Position numbers and translations under genes: made by a program | The notes under the pieces: generated by a model | Database searches by the model: none | What the model was told of the DNA's origin: nothing | The model's input: the letters and a program-made list of their open reading frames with translations, nothing else | Shown: positions 52,562 to 60,983 of the stretch, one piece after another | How the letters are laid out: each line of letters begins with the position of its first letter | Numbering within the stretch: position 1 is the stretch's first letter | Source: Bosea sp. 124 | GTDB lineage: Bacteria; Pseudomonadota; Alphaproteobacteria; Rhizobiales; Beijerinckiaceae | Length of the DNA: 64,000 nucleotides | Reading direction: 5' to 3' | Assembly: GCF_003046175.1 (NCBI RefSeq) | Contig: NZ_PZZM01000001.1 | Span: 5,163,001-5,227,000, forward strand

Positions 52562-52678
52562 GTCATTGACCTTTGGCGGAAGCCATGAGAATTTTCCAGA
52601 CGATATGAACTGGCACGATCGAGGCCAGGAAAAACGACTATCCGGCGGGGGCCCGACCGGAGAACCAGGGAGAAGACC

Positions 52679-53698
52679 ATGAGGAAAATCTCGCCTTTCA
52701 CCGTGGCGGCCGCATTCTCCGTCGCCCTTGCCGGCGCGGCGCAGGCGGAGCGCATCCGCTACGGCGATTACATGCCCCAGGGCGCCAACGAATATTCGCG
52801 CAGCGCCGAGTGGATGGGCAACGAGATCAACAAGCGCGCCGCCGGCAAGCACACGGTCAACATGCTGTGGGGCGGCACGGTGGTGAAGGTCGGCGAGGTG
52901 CCGACGGCGGTCGAGAACAAGGTCATCGACATGGGGCCGCTCGTCACGCCCTATTTCCCCGACCAGTTCCCGATCAACAACGCCATCCCCTTCTTCTGGC
53001 CGCAGCCGAAGAACCAGGCCCAGCTCGGCGAGCTGATGCTGAAATGGCACGATAAATATCCGGCCTTCGCCGCAGAGCTCGCCAAATACAAGCTCAAGCT
53101 CGTCAGCGTCCGCCCGCTGCCGAGCTACGGCATCATCTGCACCAAGCCGGTGCGCACGATGGCCGACTTCAAGGGCCTGCGCATCCGCTCCTACGGCATC
53201 GCGCTGCCGGCGATGCTCGAGGCGATCGGCGCCGTCCCGGTCTCGATGGCCGATGTCGACGGCTATGAGGCGCTGAGCAACGGCATCCTCGACTGCTCGC
53301 CCGGCGATCCGCCGCTGACGGTCGGCTGGAAGTGGAGCGACGTCGCCAAATATTACATCGACGTGCCGATGGGCGCCTCCTGGGGCCACATCGTCATCAT
53401 GAACCTCGACAAGTACAATTCGTTGCCGGCCGATCTGAAGAAGATCATCGACGACATGAAGCACGACTACCTGAAGGAGTTCCTCGCGAGCTACGACAAG
53501 TCGATAAAGGACACGCTCGCCTCCTGGAAGGCGACCGGCAAGGTCGAGGTCATCAAGTTCCCGGAGGCCGAGTTCACCAAGGCCACTCTCGAGAGCCCGA
53601 AGGTGCAGGCGGTCCGCGACAGCTGGATCAAGCGCGCCACCACGGCAGGGATGCCCGAGGCCGACGCCAAGCAGGTCGTCGACGACATCACGAAATAG
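52679..53698 (+). CDS. dctP: TRAP transporter substrate-binding protein DctP
   Basis: This is a 339-residue periplasmic receptor of the TRAP family. A signal peptide (MRKISPFTVAAAFSVALAGA..QA) precedes ERIRYGDYMPQGANEYSRSAEWMGNEINKRA. The carboxylate-binding Arg lies in DFKGLRIRSYG. It captures an organic acid for DctQM encoded immediately downstream. A GGGAGAAG ribosome site precedes the ATG. Confidence 0.93.
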   Translation: MRKISPFTVAAAFSVALAGAAQAERIRYGDYMPQGANEYSRSAEWMGNEINKRAAGKHTVNMLWGGTVVKVGEVPTAVENKVIDMGPLVTPYFPDQFPINNAIPFFWPQPKNQAQLGELMLKWHDKYPAFAAELAKYKLKLVSVRPLPSYGIICTKPVRTMADFKGLRIRSYGIALPAMLEAIGAVPVSMADVDGYEALSNGILDCSPGDPPLTVGWKWSDVAKYYIDVPMGASWGHIVIMNLDKYNSLPADLKKIIDDMKHDYLKEFLASYDKSIKDTLASWKATGKVEVIKFPEAEFTKATLESPKVQAVRDSWIKRATTAGMPEADAKQVVDDITK

Positions 53699-53835
53699 AT
53701 CATCTCGCGGCGCACGGGGCCTCCGCTCGCCGGCGCAACGAGATTGGCCATTCCGCCCGCGCCCGCGTGTCCGGGCGGAATGGTTTCGCGAACGATCCGC
53801 ACAACCTGCCCGATCGGGGCAGAGGGAGTTCTCTT

Positions 53836-54390
53836 GTGAAGCAGCAACTCTTGGCCACCCGGCACGCCATGGGCCGGGTCCTCTACTGGGCGTCCGTCGT
53901 CGCCGGCGTCATCACCTTCATCATGATGTGGCTGATCGACATCAACGCGCTGTCACGCAAGGTCTTCAACGCGCCGGTGCCCGGTGGCGTCGAATTCACG
54001 CAGTCGCTGCTCACGGTCGCGATCATGCTGCCCTTCGGCTATGTGCTGTTCAAGCGGGAGCACGTCAACACGGTCTTCCTGACCTCGAACTTCCCGCGCT
54101 CGGTCACCCGCTGGCTGCATTTCTTCTGGATGAGCGTCGGCTGCCTGGTGTTCGCAGCCGTGACCTACGGCACCTTCCTGTTCGCGCTGCGCTCCTACAA
54201 CATGGGCGAGCAGGTCTGGGGCGCGACGGTCCGGTTTCCGCTCTATCCGGCCAAATTCGCCGTTTCTCTCGGTACGGCGCTGATCTCGATCCAGTTCGCG
54301 CTCGACGCCCTGCTCTCCCTCGTCACGGGCGACGACGGCGATCTGTCCGCGGCAGACCCCGACCCCGAGAAGGCCCTGCTCCATGTCTGA
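53836..54390 (+). CDS. dctQ: TRAP transporter small permease DctQ
   Basis: This is a 184-residue membrane protein with four predicted transmembrane segments, including MWLIDINALSRKVFNAPVPGGVEF then TQSLLTVAIMLPFGYVLF, typical for DctQ. The GTG at 53836 is chosen: it is followed by a sensible N-terminus and preceded by AGAGGGAG. It overlaps dctM by eight bases. Confidence 0.9.
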   Translation: MKQQLLATRHAMGRVLYWASVVAGVITFIMMWLIDINALSRKVFNAPVPGGVEFTQSLLTVAIMLPFGYVLFKREHVNTVFLTSNFPRSVTRWLHFFWMSVGCLVFAAVTYGTFLFALRSYNMGEQVWGATVRFPLYPAKFAVSLGTALISIQFALDALLSLVTGDDGDLSAADPDPEKALLHV

Positions 54391-55693
54391 CGTTGCAATC
54401 GGGTTCTGCGGCATCGCCGTCCTGCTCGGATCGATCTTCCTCGGCGCGCCGATCATGGTCGCGCTGACGACGACGGGTTTCGTCGGGCTGATCCTGCTCA
54501 CCGCCCTGGCGCCGGCGCTTTCCATTCTCGGAACGCTGTATTTCGAGACGGTCAACTCGTTCCATTTCAGCGTCATCCCGATGTTCCTGCTGATGGGCTT
54601 CTTCGCCATGCAGGCCGGCATCGGCAACGACCTGTTCGACGCCTGCACGAAATGGCTCGGGCGCCTGCCCGGCGGGCTCGCCATTGCCACGACCGGGGCC
54701 GCGGCCGCCTTCGGCGCGGCCTCCGGTTCCAGCGTGGGCTCGGCGATGCTGTTCACCAAGCTCGCACTCCCGGAAATGGCAGCGCGCGGCTATAACCGTG
54801 GCTTCGCGGCCGCCTGCATCGCCATCGCCGGGACGCTCGCGGTGCTGATCCCGCCCAGCGCGCTGATGGTGGTCTACGGCATCCTGACCAACTCCTCGAT
54901 CGGCGAGTTGCTGATCGCCGGCATCATCCCCGGCATCGTGTTCTCGGCGCTGATCGGAATGACAATCCTGATCGTCGCCACCTTGCGTCCCCACTACGCG
55001 CCCCGGCTCGAGCAGAGCTATTCGTTGCGCGAGAAGCTCTGGTCGCTGCGCCTGATCGTGCCGCTCTTCCTCGTCATCGTCGTGATGATCGGCGGGCTCT
55101 ATGGCGGCTATTTCACGCCGACGGAGGCCGGCGGCATCGGCGCCGTCGTCACCTTCTTGATGGCGGTCGTCCGCAATCGCGGGATCAAGCTGCGCGTTCT
55201 GGGGCAGACGCTGCTCGACACCGTCAACCTGACGGCGATGATCTTCGCCATCATTATCGGCGGGCTGCTCTTCGCGCGGTTTCTGGCACTCAGCGGCGTC
55301 TCCGACGAGATCAAGAGCCTGCTCACGGATAACGGGCTCAGCGTCTGGGTGGTGCTTCTGATCGTCACGGTGATCTACCTGATCTTCGGGATGCTGATGG
55401 ACGCACCGTCGCTGCTGGCGATCTCGCTGCCGATCACGCATCCGGTGATGATGGGTCTTGGCTTCGACCCGCTGTGGTTCGGCGTCTATGTCATCGTGCT
55501 GGCGGAGATCGGCGCCGTAACGCCACCGGTCGGGATGAATTGCTTCGTCGTCAAAGGCGCGGCGGGCAATCTCGTGCGCCTGGAGGAAATCTTCCGCGGG
55601 CTCTGGCCGTTCATCGCCACATGCGCGCTGATGCTGCTCCTGCTGGTGCTCTTCCCACAGATGGTCCTCTATCTCCCGCTCTCGATGCGCTGA
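54383..55693 (+). CDS. dctM: TRAP transporter large permease DctM
   Basis: This is a 436-residue polytopic permease with about twelve segments. Family motifs include FLGAPIMVAL near the start, FGAASGSSVGSAMLFTKLALPEM, GTLAVLIPPSALMVVYGILT and the C-terminal EIGAVTPPVGMNCFVVKG. It uses a sodium gradient to import the organic acid delivered by DctP. Confidence 0.95.
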   Translation: MSDVAIGFCGIAVLLGSIFLGAPIMVALTTTGFVGLILLTALAPALSILGTLYFETVNSFHFSVIPMFLLMGFFAMQAGIGNDLFDACTKWLGRLPGGLAIATTGAAAAFGAASGSSVGSAMLFTKLALPEMAARGYNRGFAAACIAIAGTLAVLIPPSALMVVYGILTNSSIGELLIAGIIPGIVFSALIGMTILIVATLRPHYAPRLEQSYSLREKLWSLRLIVPLFLVIVVMIGGLYGGYFTPTEAGGIGAVVTFLMAVVRNRGIKLRVLGQTLLDTVNLTAMIFAIIIGGLLFARFLALSGVSDEIKSLLTDNGLSVWVVLLIVTVIYLIFGMLMDAPSLLAISLPITHPVMMGLGFDPLWFGVYVIVLAEIGAVTPPVGMNCFVVKGAAGNLVRLEEIFRGLWPFIATCALMLLLLVLFPQMVLYLPLSMR

Positions 55694-55699
55694 CGGAAC

Positions 55700-56692
55700 A
55701 TGATGATGAAGGCTGTCCGCGTCCACGCCTATGGCGGGCCTGAACAACTCCGCTACGAGGACATCGAGATCGGGGCGCCAGGCCCCGGCGAGGCGCTCGT
55801 CCGGCATAGCGCGATCGGCCTGAACTTCGCCGATCTGCACAATCGGGCCGGACGCTACCCCCTGCCCTCCCTGCCGCATGTGCTCGGCGGCGAGGCGGCG
55901 GGCGTCGTCGAGGCGATCGGACCCGGGGTCAAATCCGTCGCCATCGGAGATCGCGTCGCCTATGCGGCAGGTGGGCCCAACTTCGCGCCGGGCGCCTATG
56001 CGGAGGCCCGGCTCTTCCCCGCCGACCAGTTGATCGGCGTTCCCGACGAGATCGACGACGTCACGGCCGGTGCGCTCTTCACCAAGGGCATCACAGCACA
56101 ATATCTGCTCAAGGCCGTCTACCCGGTTCAGCCGGGAGAGACGATCCTCGTCCATGCCGCAGCCGGCGGCGTGGGGTCGTTCATGACGCAATGGGCCCGC
56201 CATCTCGGCGCCCGCGTCATCGGCGTGGTCAGCTCGGACGAAAAAGCGGCGCTCGCCCGCGAAAGCGGCTGCCACCATGTCTTGCTCGCCGGCGACCCCG
56301 ACATCCCCCGGCAGGTGCGCGCGCTGACGGCGGGCGAAGGCGTGCCGGTGGTCTATGATTCCGTCGGCAAGGATACCTTCGAGACCTCGCTCTCCTGCCT
56401 AAAGCCGCGTGGCCTGATGGTCTCGTTCGGCACGGCTTCGGGCAAGGTTCCGCCCTTCGATCTGTTCACGCTCAACAGCCGGGGCTCGCTCTTCGTCACC
56501 AGCGCGGCCTTCGCCTGGTTCGTTCGCGGCCGTGGCGAATTGCTGATGCGCGCCGGCGATGTGCTCGACGTCGTCCTCAAGGGCGCGGTCAAGGTCCATG
56601 TCGGTGCGACCTTGCCGCTCAGCCAGGCAGCCGAGGCGCACCGGGCGCTGGAAGCCAGGCGCACGCTGGGCGCGACCGTCCTGATCCCATGA
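55700..56692 (+). CDS. NADPH:quinone reductase, MDR family (QorA-like)
   Basis: This is a 330-residue zinc-free MDR enzyme. The opening MKAVRVHAYGGPEQLRYEDIEIG, the NLNFADLHNRAGRYP-type segment and the cofactor loop HAAAGGVGSFMTQWARHLG (about 150) are typical of QorA quinone reductases. It follows dctM by six bases and overlaps the MFS gene (ATGA), so it is part of the TRAP operon. Its likely substrate is an imported or derived enone. Confidence 0.9.
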   Translation: MMMKAVRVHAYGGPEQLRYEDIEIGAPGPGEALVRHSAIGLNFADLHNRAGRYPLPSLPHVLGGEAAGVVEAIGPGVKSVAIGDRVAYAAGGPNFAPGAYAEARLFPADQLIGVPDEIDDVTAGALFTKGITAQYLLKAVYPVQPGETILVHAAAGGVGSFMTQWARHLGARVIGVVSSDEKAALARESGCHHVLLAGDPDIPRQVRALTAGEGVPVVYDSVGKDTFETSLSCLKPRGLMVSFGTASGKVPPFDLFTLNSRGSLFVTSAAFAWFVRGRGELLMRAGDVLDVVLKGAVKVHVGATLPLSQAAEAHRALEARRTLGATVLIP

Positions 56693-58005
56693 GCCGGCAG
56701 CCGGGCAAGCCGGCGCACCGCCCTGCCGATACCGGCGCAGACGCGGCCGGCCTCCCGAGGAGCGCCTGGCTGGTGCCGCTGCTGATGACGCTCGCCGTGC
56801 AGTCGGCGGCGTCGTTCCTCGTCCGCCTGCCGCCGATCGTCGCGCCGATCCTGTTCGTCGAACGGGGCATCGGCGCATCGGCCATCGGCTACCTGTCCGG
56901 CATCGGCATGGCGGGTTCGATGGCCTTCCTGCTTCTGGGCGCGCCGCTGATGGCGCGGGTCGGCTCGGTCCGCACGCTTCAGCTCGGGCTCATCGGCGGC
57001 GCCATCGGGGCTGCGCTGATAGCGGTACCATCGACCGCGCTGCTCGTCCTCGGCGTCTTCCTGATGGGGCTGGGCTATGGGCCGTCCGTGCCGGCCAGCA
57101 GCGACATCCTGCGCCGCTTCGCCCCGCCGAACCGGCAGGGGCTGGTCTTCTCGATCAAGCAGTCGGGGGTGCCGATCGGCGGCATGCTGGGCGGCGCGAT
57201 CCTGCCGCCGCTGATCGGATTTGGCGGGCTCGAAACCGCCCTGCTGTTTTCGGGCGCCGTCGCACTGCTGGTCGCGGCCGGCATCGAGCCCGTTCGCAGC
57301 CGCGTCGAGCCGGACGGGGCCGGCGGGTCTCCGCTCAACTTTCGTAGCTTCGTCTCGGCCGAGAACCTGACCGACCCGATCCGCGCGCTGCTGAGCACCG
57401 AGGGCCTGGTCCGCCTTTCATTGAGCGGGCTCACCCTGGCGATCAGCCAGGGTGTCTGGCTCGCCTTCCTCGTCACCGTCTTCGTGGATCGCGCCGGCAT
57501 GAGCCTGGTCGCGGCAGGGACGCTCTTCGCCATCATGCAGGCGGCCGGCATCGTCGGCCGGATTGCACTCGGCTGGGTCGCCGATCGGACCGGCTCGGCC
57601 GTCGCGACGCTGAAGGCAGCGACAGGGCTCTCGGCCCTCTGCACCCTAGCTCTGGCCTTCATTGGGCCAGAGACATCCTGGCCTCTGCTCGCCGCGCTGT
57701 GCCTCGTCGCGGGCGCCACCGTCACGGGCTGGAACGGGGTGCAGGTCTCCGAGGTGGCGCGGCTGTCGCCACCGGGCCGTGTGAGGGAGGCCGCAGCCGG
57801 CGCGACGCTCCTGCTGTTCTCCGGCTATGCCGCCGGGCCGGCGATCTTCGCCCTCTTCGTCGAGATCACCGGCAGCTATACCGGCCCGCTGCTTGCAGTC
57901 GCGGCGCTGACCGCCGCCTCGGTCCTGCTGCCCGGCGGCGCAAGGCCCAAGGGACCTGTCACGGCGCCTGGCCGATCCGGCTCTCCAGAGCCGCCAGCGC
58001 GTTGA
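56689..58005 (+). CDS. MFS transporter
   Basis: This is a 438-residue major facilitator protein with about twelve transmembrane segments in two halves and a central charged loop (VRSRVEPDGAGGSPL...). The GAPLMARVGSVRTLQLGL motif between helices 2 and 3 and the repeated WVADRTGSAVATL in the second half are typical MFS loop motifs. It shares an operon with the TRAP importer and quinone reductase; an exporter role for an end product is possible. Its last 47 bases overlap the convergent GntR gene. Confidence 0.9.
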   Translation: MSRQPGKPAHRPADTGADAAGLPRSAWLVPLLMTLAVQSAASFLVRLPPIVAPILFVERGIGASAIGYLSGIGMAGSMAFLLLGAPLMARVGSVRTLQLGLIGGAIGAALIAVPSTALLVLGVFLMGLGYGPSVPASSDILRRFAPPNRQGLVFSIKQSGVPIGGMLGGAILPPLIGFGGLETALLFSGAVALLVAAGIEPVRSRVEPDGAGGSPLNFRSFVSAENLTDPIRALLSTEGLVRLSLSGLTLAISQGVWLAFLVTVFVDRAGMSLVAAGTLFAIMQAAGIVGRIALGWVADRTGSAVATLKAATGLSALCTLALAFIGPETSWPLLAALCLVAGATVTGWNGVQVSEVARLSPPGRVREAAAGATLLLFSGYAAGPAIFALFVEITGSYTGPLLAVAALTAASVLLPGGARPKGPVTAPGRSGSPEPPAR

Positions 58006-58567
58006 TGTGATTGGACTGGATCAGCGCCGCCGCGAGCTGCGCGTCACGGTCCTCATAGGCGTTGATCAGACGGGCATGATCGTCATAGGAGCGCGCCATC
58101 CGGCCGGGGCGCGACAGGCTGAGGCGGCGCAGGCCGGCCGTGCGCAGCAGCAGCGAATCGAGGATGCGCTTCACCGTCTGGTTGCCAGCGAGCTGCGTGT
58201 TGAGTTCGTAGAAATCGACATTGGCCCAGACGAAGGCGTTGAGATCGTTCGACCGATAGGCCACCTCCATGTCCCGGAAGCCGGCCTTCAACCTGTCCAG
58301 CCCCTCCTGGCCGATCGAGCGCGCGATCTCGCCGGCGATCATCGCGAACAGGACCGCGCGCGCCCGGTAGATCTCGCGGATCTCGTCGATGCCGGGCGAG
58401 GCGACCCGCGGCCGCTTGCGCGGCGGCACATCGACGAGCCCTTCCTTCTCCAGCAGCATCAGAGCTTCGCGGATCGGCGTCCGGCTGGTGCGATAGCGCT
58501 TCGACAGCTCGACCGAGTTGAGGTCGTCGCCGGGCTGCCTGATGCCCTCGATGATTTCGGCGCCCAT
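57959..58567 (-). CDS. GntR/FadR-family regulator with a missing conventional start codon
   Basis: The listed span starts at the first ATG (58567) and gives 202 residues: part of the winged helix (SVELSKRYRTSRTPIREALMLLEKEGLV) and a full FCD domain (WANVDFYELNTQLAGNQ). This start would cut into the first DNA-binding helix. Coding sequence clearly extends upstream (ALVQRIVAERHDRP then SLVSRIAIE) to about 58708, but between the in-frame TGA at 58747-58745 and the ATG there is no ATG, GTG or TTG. An ATC at 58708 sits seven bases after an AAGGAG ribosome site. Either a rare start codon is used or the 5' end is mutated. Confidence 0.8.
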   Translation of the reverse strand: MGAEIIEGIRQPGDDLNSVELSKRYRTSRTPIREALMLLEKEGLVDVPPRKRPRVASPGIDEIREIYRARAVLFAMIAGEIARSIGQEGLDRLKAGFRDMEVAYRSNDLNAFVWANVDFYELNTQLAGNQTVKRILDSLLLRTAGLRRLSLSRPGRMARSYDDHARLINAYEDRDAQLAAALIQSNHINALAALESRIGQAP

Positions 58568-58842
58568 CTCGATCGCGATGCGCGAGACCAGCGACGGCCG
58601 GTCGTGCCGCTCGGCGACGATGCGCTGGACAAGGGCCTGTGCGCGCTCCAGCGAGCGCGCGTCGATGTCGGACCGCTCGGATGCGGCACGCTCTTCCTGC
58701 GGTCCGATGGCCGGACTCCTTCGATTTTGGACCGCGCGACCATATCAGCGCGGCTGTCGCCGCGAAAGGCTCGCCGCCGGAGCGGCCGCGTCCTCCCCCG
58801 CTGCGAGCCGCGGCGGGAGGACGCGATACCCCGGGCCCCGGT

Positions 58843-59892
58843 TCAGCCCTCGATGTCGACGAGGAAGCGGCCGTCCTCGATCCGCTTGACGCCGTCGACA
58901 TAGAGCGTCGGGTGCAGGATCACGCCATCCATGTGGATCTTCGAGAAGATCGAGCCGCCGACATCGACATTGGTGCCGAGACCGAAATGCATCGTCCCCA
59001 TGATGTTCTTGTCCTCGCGCTGGATGCCGCGGATGACCGCCTTCGCGTTGACGCCGACCGAGGCTTCGGCCGGGCACATATAGGCGTTCTCGTCGCCATA
59101 GGTTTCGAGGAAATCACGCAGGATGCGGGCGTCCGCGCCGCCGTCGATCTGCACGACCTTGCCTTTCTTCACGGTCAGTTCGATCGGGCTGCCGAGCCGG
59201 CCGAGATGGTGCATCGTCAGGTCGATGACGAGCTTGCCCTCGGCCGTGCCCTCATGCGGCGCCACGTTGAACTCGCCGGTCGGGTACAGGTAGTAGTAGA
59301 GCTTGCCGGCCGGGCGGTTCTCGTCTTTCTGGAAGTTGATGACCTTGTAGGCATCGTAATCCGGCTTCGGCAGCGGCGGGATCCAGATCTGGTTCTCGAC
59401 GCTGTAGGTGAAATCGGTGCCATGGCGCGAGGTGACCCGGCAGGTCTTTGCGCCGGCGCCGAAGACCCGCTCACCGACATAATGCTTGCGCACCGCGATC
59501 TGGCGCATGTCGTCGGCGATGGCGCCGGACTGGAGCCATTCGAGCTGCATGCCGCCATCGAGGCAGATCGAGGGGATGCCGGCCTCCATCGAGCGCAGGC
59601 TCGCGGCGCAGTGCAGCATGCCGGTCGAAGCGATCAGGATGTTGGCGTCCGACTTCATCATCGCTTCGCAGACGGCAGCCGGGGGGTCGTAATAATCGGC
59701 CGGGCGGCGCTCGAACAGCGTCACGGTCGTGTCAGCGCCGATCTCCTGCAGGATGCTCATCACCGCCTGCCAGACGCGCGGATCGTGAGCGGTGTCCGAC
59801 AGCACCAGCACCTTGTCGCCCGACTTGATGTTGCGGACGAGCGGACGGCGCAGATGCTCCATGCTGCCCGTCATGAGTGAACCTGCCGACAT
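58843..59892 (-). CDS. M29-family metalloenzyme, NicX-like (2,5-dihydroxypyridine dioxygenase or aminopeptidase homologue)
   Basis: This is a 349-residue member of the superfamily that contains thermophilic M29 aminopeptidases and the ring-cleaving iron dioxygenase NicX. Metal ligands appear conserved: E276 (CPAEASVG), H302 (TMHFGLGTN), H320 and D322 (SKIHMDGV); position and spacing of the last three agree with the NicX iron site as I recall it (about H265/H318/D320). Length about 350 also fits NicX. Peptidase activity cannot be excluded. It is downstream of the glutaredoxin-DinB and ABC importer genes on the same strand. GGGAGA precedes the ATG. Confidence 0.8.
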   Translation of the reverse strand: MSAGSLMTGSMEHLRRPLVRNIKSGDKVLVLSDTAHDPRVWQAVMSILQEIGADTTVTLFERRPADYYDPPAAVCEAMMKSDANILIASTGMLHCAASLRSMEAGIPSICLDGGMQLEWLQSGAIADDMRQIAVRKHYVGERVFGAGAKTCRVTSRHGTDFTYSVENQIWIPPLPKPDYDAYKVINFQKDENRPAGKLYYYLYPTGEFNVAPHEGTAEGKLVIDLTMHHLGRLGSPIELTVKKGKVVQIDGGADARILRDFLETYGDENAYMCPAEASVGVNAKAVIRGIQREDKNIMGTMHFGLGTNVDVGGSIFSKIHMDGVILHPTLYVDGVKRIEDGRFLVDIEG

Positions 59893-59936
59893 GTGCGTCT
59901 CCCAACGATGCGCAGGTTGAAGAGCCTGCTTTCAAA

Positions 59937-59944
59937 TGTCGACA
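59937..59944. promoter_or_regulatory. Candidate operator TGTCGACA upstream of the M29 gene
   Basis: The palindrome TGTCGACA lies 45 bases before the start codon in an AT-rich patch (59930-60015). It matches the pair upstream of the TRAP operon (52357 and 52554). The GntR regulator gene at 57959-58567 lies downstream of the M29 gene. Co-regulation is inference. Confidence 0.35.
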
Positions 59945-60115
59945 GATAACCATATCACAGCGCCGCAGTGAAGCCGTAACCCGAATTATTTCATGAAGTG
60001 TGGACATTTATAAGAAGGCAGGCCGCACACACATGGCGCAAAGAAAACGGCGCGCCGCCCTTTGGCGACGCGCCGGATGATGATGCTGTTGCTGCCGGCC
60101 GAAGCCGGGCCGGGT

Positions 60116-60892
60116 TCAGGCCCAGATCGCCTTCGGCATCGGCAGGCCCTCATAGGCCTTCAGCTCGATCGGGTTCTTCACCGCGAGGCCGAACTCGTCG
60201 AGCACATGGTTGAGCTGCCGCGTATGCTGTGCCGAATGCCAGGTGCCGCGCTCGAGGATCTGGTGCAGCGGCTGGTCGCCGTAATAGGTCGCGATCCGCT
60301 TCTGCCCGGTCTGGTCGCTGCGCGCCCACCATTGCCTGTGCTGTTCGACGACGCCCTGGCCGAAGGCAAGGATCTCATCGACGGTCGTCAGATGGTCGTA
60401 GATGGCATTGTCGTAGTCGCGCGAGTCGAGCGTGCGGCCCTCGGTCATCGCCATGACGCCTTCGGGCACCTGGAAGATGTGATAGGCAAGATTGCAGACC
60501 GTGCGCGGGCGCTTCGTGATCGGGAACTCCTGCAGCCGCTCGGGCGGGATCTGCGCGATCAGGCCCAGTGCCGTGTCGAGGAAATACTGCCAGCGCTCGT
60601 ACAGTTCGGCCGGCGGCAGGCGGTGGACCTCACGCGTCTTGCCGACGAATTTGGCGACGTCCTCCAGCGATTGCGTGAACAGGATTTCGTCGCCCTTGAT
60701 CAGCACCGGCACGGCGCGGATGTGGCGCCGGTTGAGCTCCTCGAATCCCTCCTCATCGTCGAGGATGTTGATCGAGTCGAAATCGACCTCCATCTCGGCC
60801 AGCAACTCCTTGACCCGAACGCAGCTCGAACAGCCGGGTTGCCAGAAGAATCGGAACCGGCTGGCATCCGGCGTCTGAAGGCTTTTCGTCAT
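60116..60892 (-). CDS. Glutaredoxin-DinB fusion protein
   Basis: This 258-residue protein joins two domains. Residues 10-90 are a glutaredoxin: the redox motif is C21-SS-C24 (WQPGCSSCVRVKEL) with the cis-Pro loop AVPVL at 60-64. Residues 95-250 are a DinB-type four-helix bundle with the metal triad H138 (LAYHIFQ) plus H219 and H223 (WHSAQH). DinB proteins include thiol-dependent S-transferases and mycothiol-dependent maleylpyruvate isomerase. A redox domain fused to a DinB bundle suggests glutathione-dependent transferase or isomerase chemistry. It lies between the importer and the NicX-like gene. Confidence 0.87.
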   Translation of the reverse strand: MTKSLQTPDASRFRFFWQPGCSSCVRVKELLAEMEVDFDSINILDDEEGFEELNRRHIRAVPVLIKGDEILFTQSLEDVAKFVGKTREVHRLPPAELYERWQYFLDTALGLIAQIPPERLQEFPITKRPRTVCNLAYHIFQVPEGVMAMTEGRTLDSRDYDNAIYDHLTTVDEILAFGQGVVEQHRQWWARSDQTGQKRIATYYGDQPLHQILERGTWHSAQHTRQLNHVLDEFGLAVKNPIELKAYEGLPMPKAIWA

Positions 60893-60940
60893 CGACTTGT
60901 CCCTCCTCGGGCTTCGCGAACTGACCGTGACGGCTCGATC

Positions 60941-60974
60941 CGTCCTCCCCGCGCGCTGAGGCGCGGGTAGGACG
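60941..60974 (-). terminator. Strong intergenic hairpin after the binding-protein gene
   Basis: Arms CGTCCTCCCCGCGC (60941-60954) and GCGCGGGTAGGACG (60961-60974) pair at 13 of 14 positions with a six-base loop. It begins ten bases after the stop codon of the peptide-binding protein gene. No T-run follows on the minus strand, so it may protect the upstream message from 3' decay or attenuate transcription instead of terminating it fully. Confidence 0.6.
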
Positions 60975-60983
60975 GCGCAGGCA

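Larger units (their letters stand above)
52211..52678. other. Intergenic region, 468 bases, promoter of the TRAP operon
   Basis: No coding sequence was recognised. AT-rich stretches begin at about 52525. Two copies of the motif TAGTGTCGACA occur, at 52354-52364 and 52551-52561, and AATGCATT lies at 52539-52546. They are probably the regulatory region of the TRAP transporter operon at 52679. Confidence 0.55.

Noticed and set aside
54323..56278. 651-codon minus-strand frame opposite dctM and the quinone reductase
   Set aside because: Repetitive Asp/His/Gln/Arg-rich antisense shadow without motifs.
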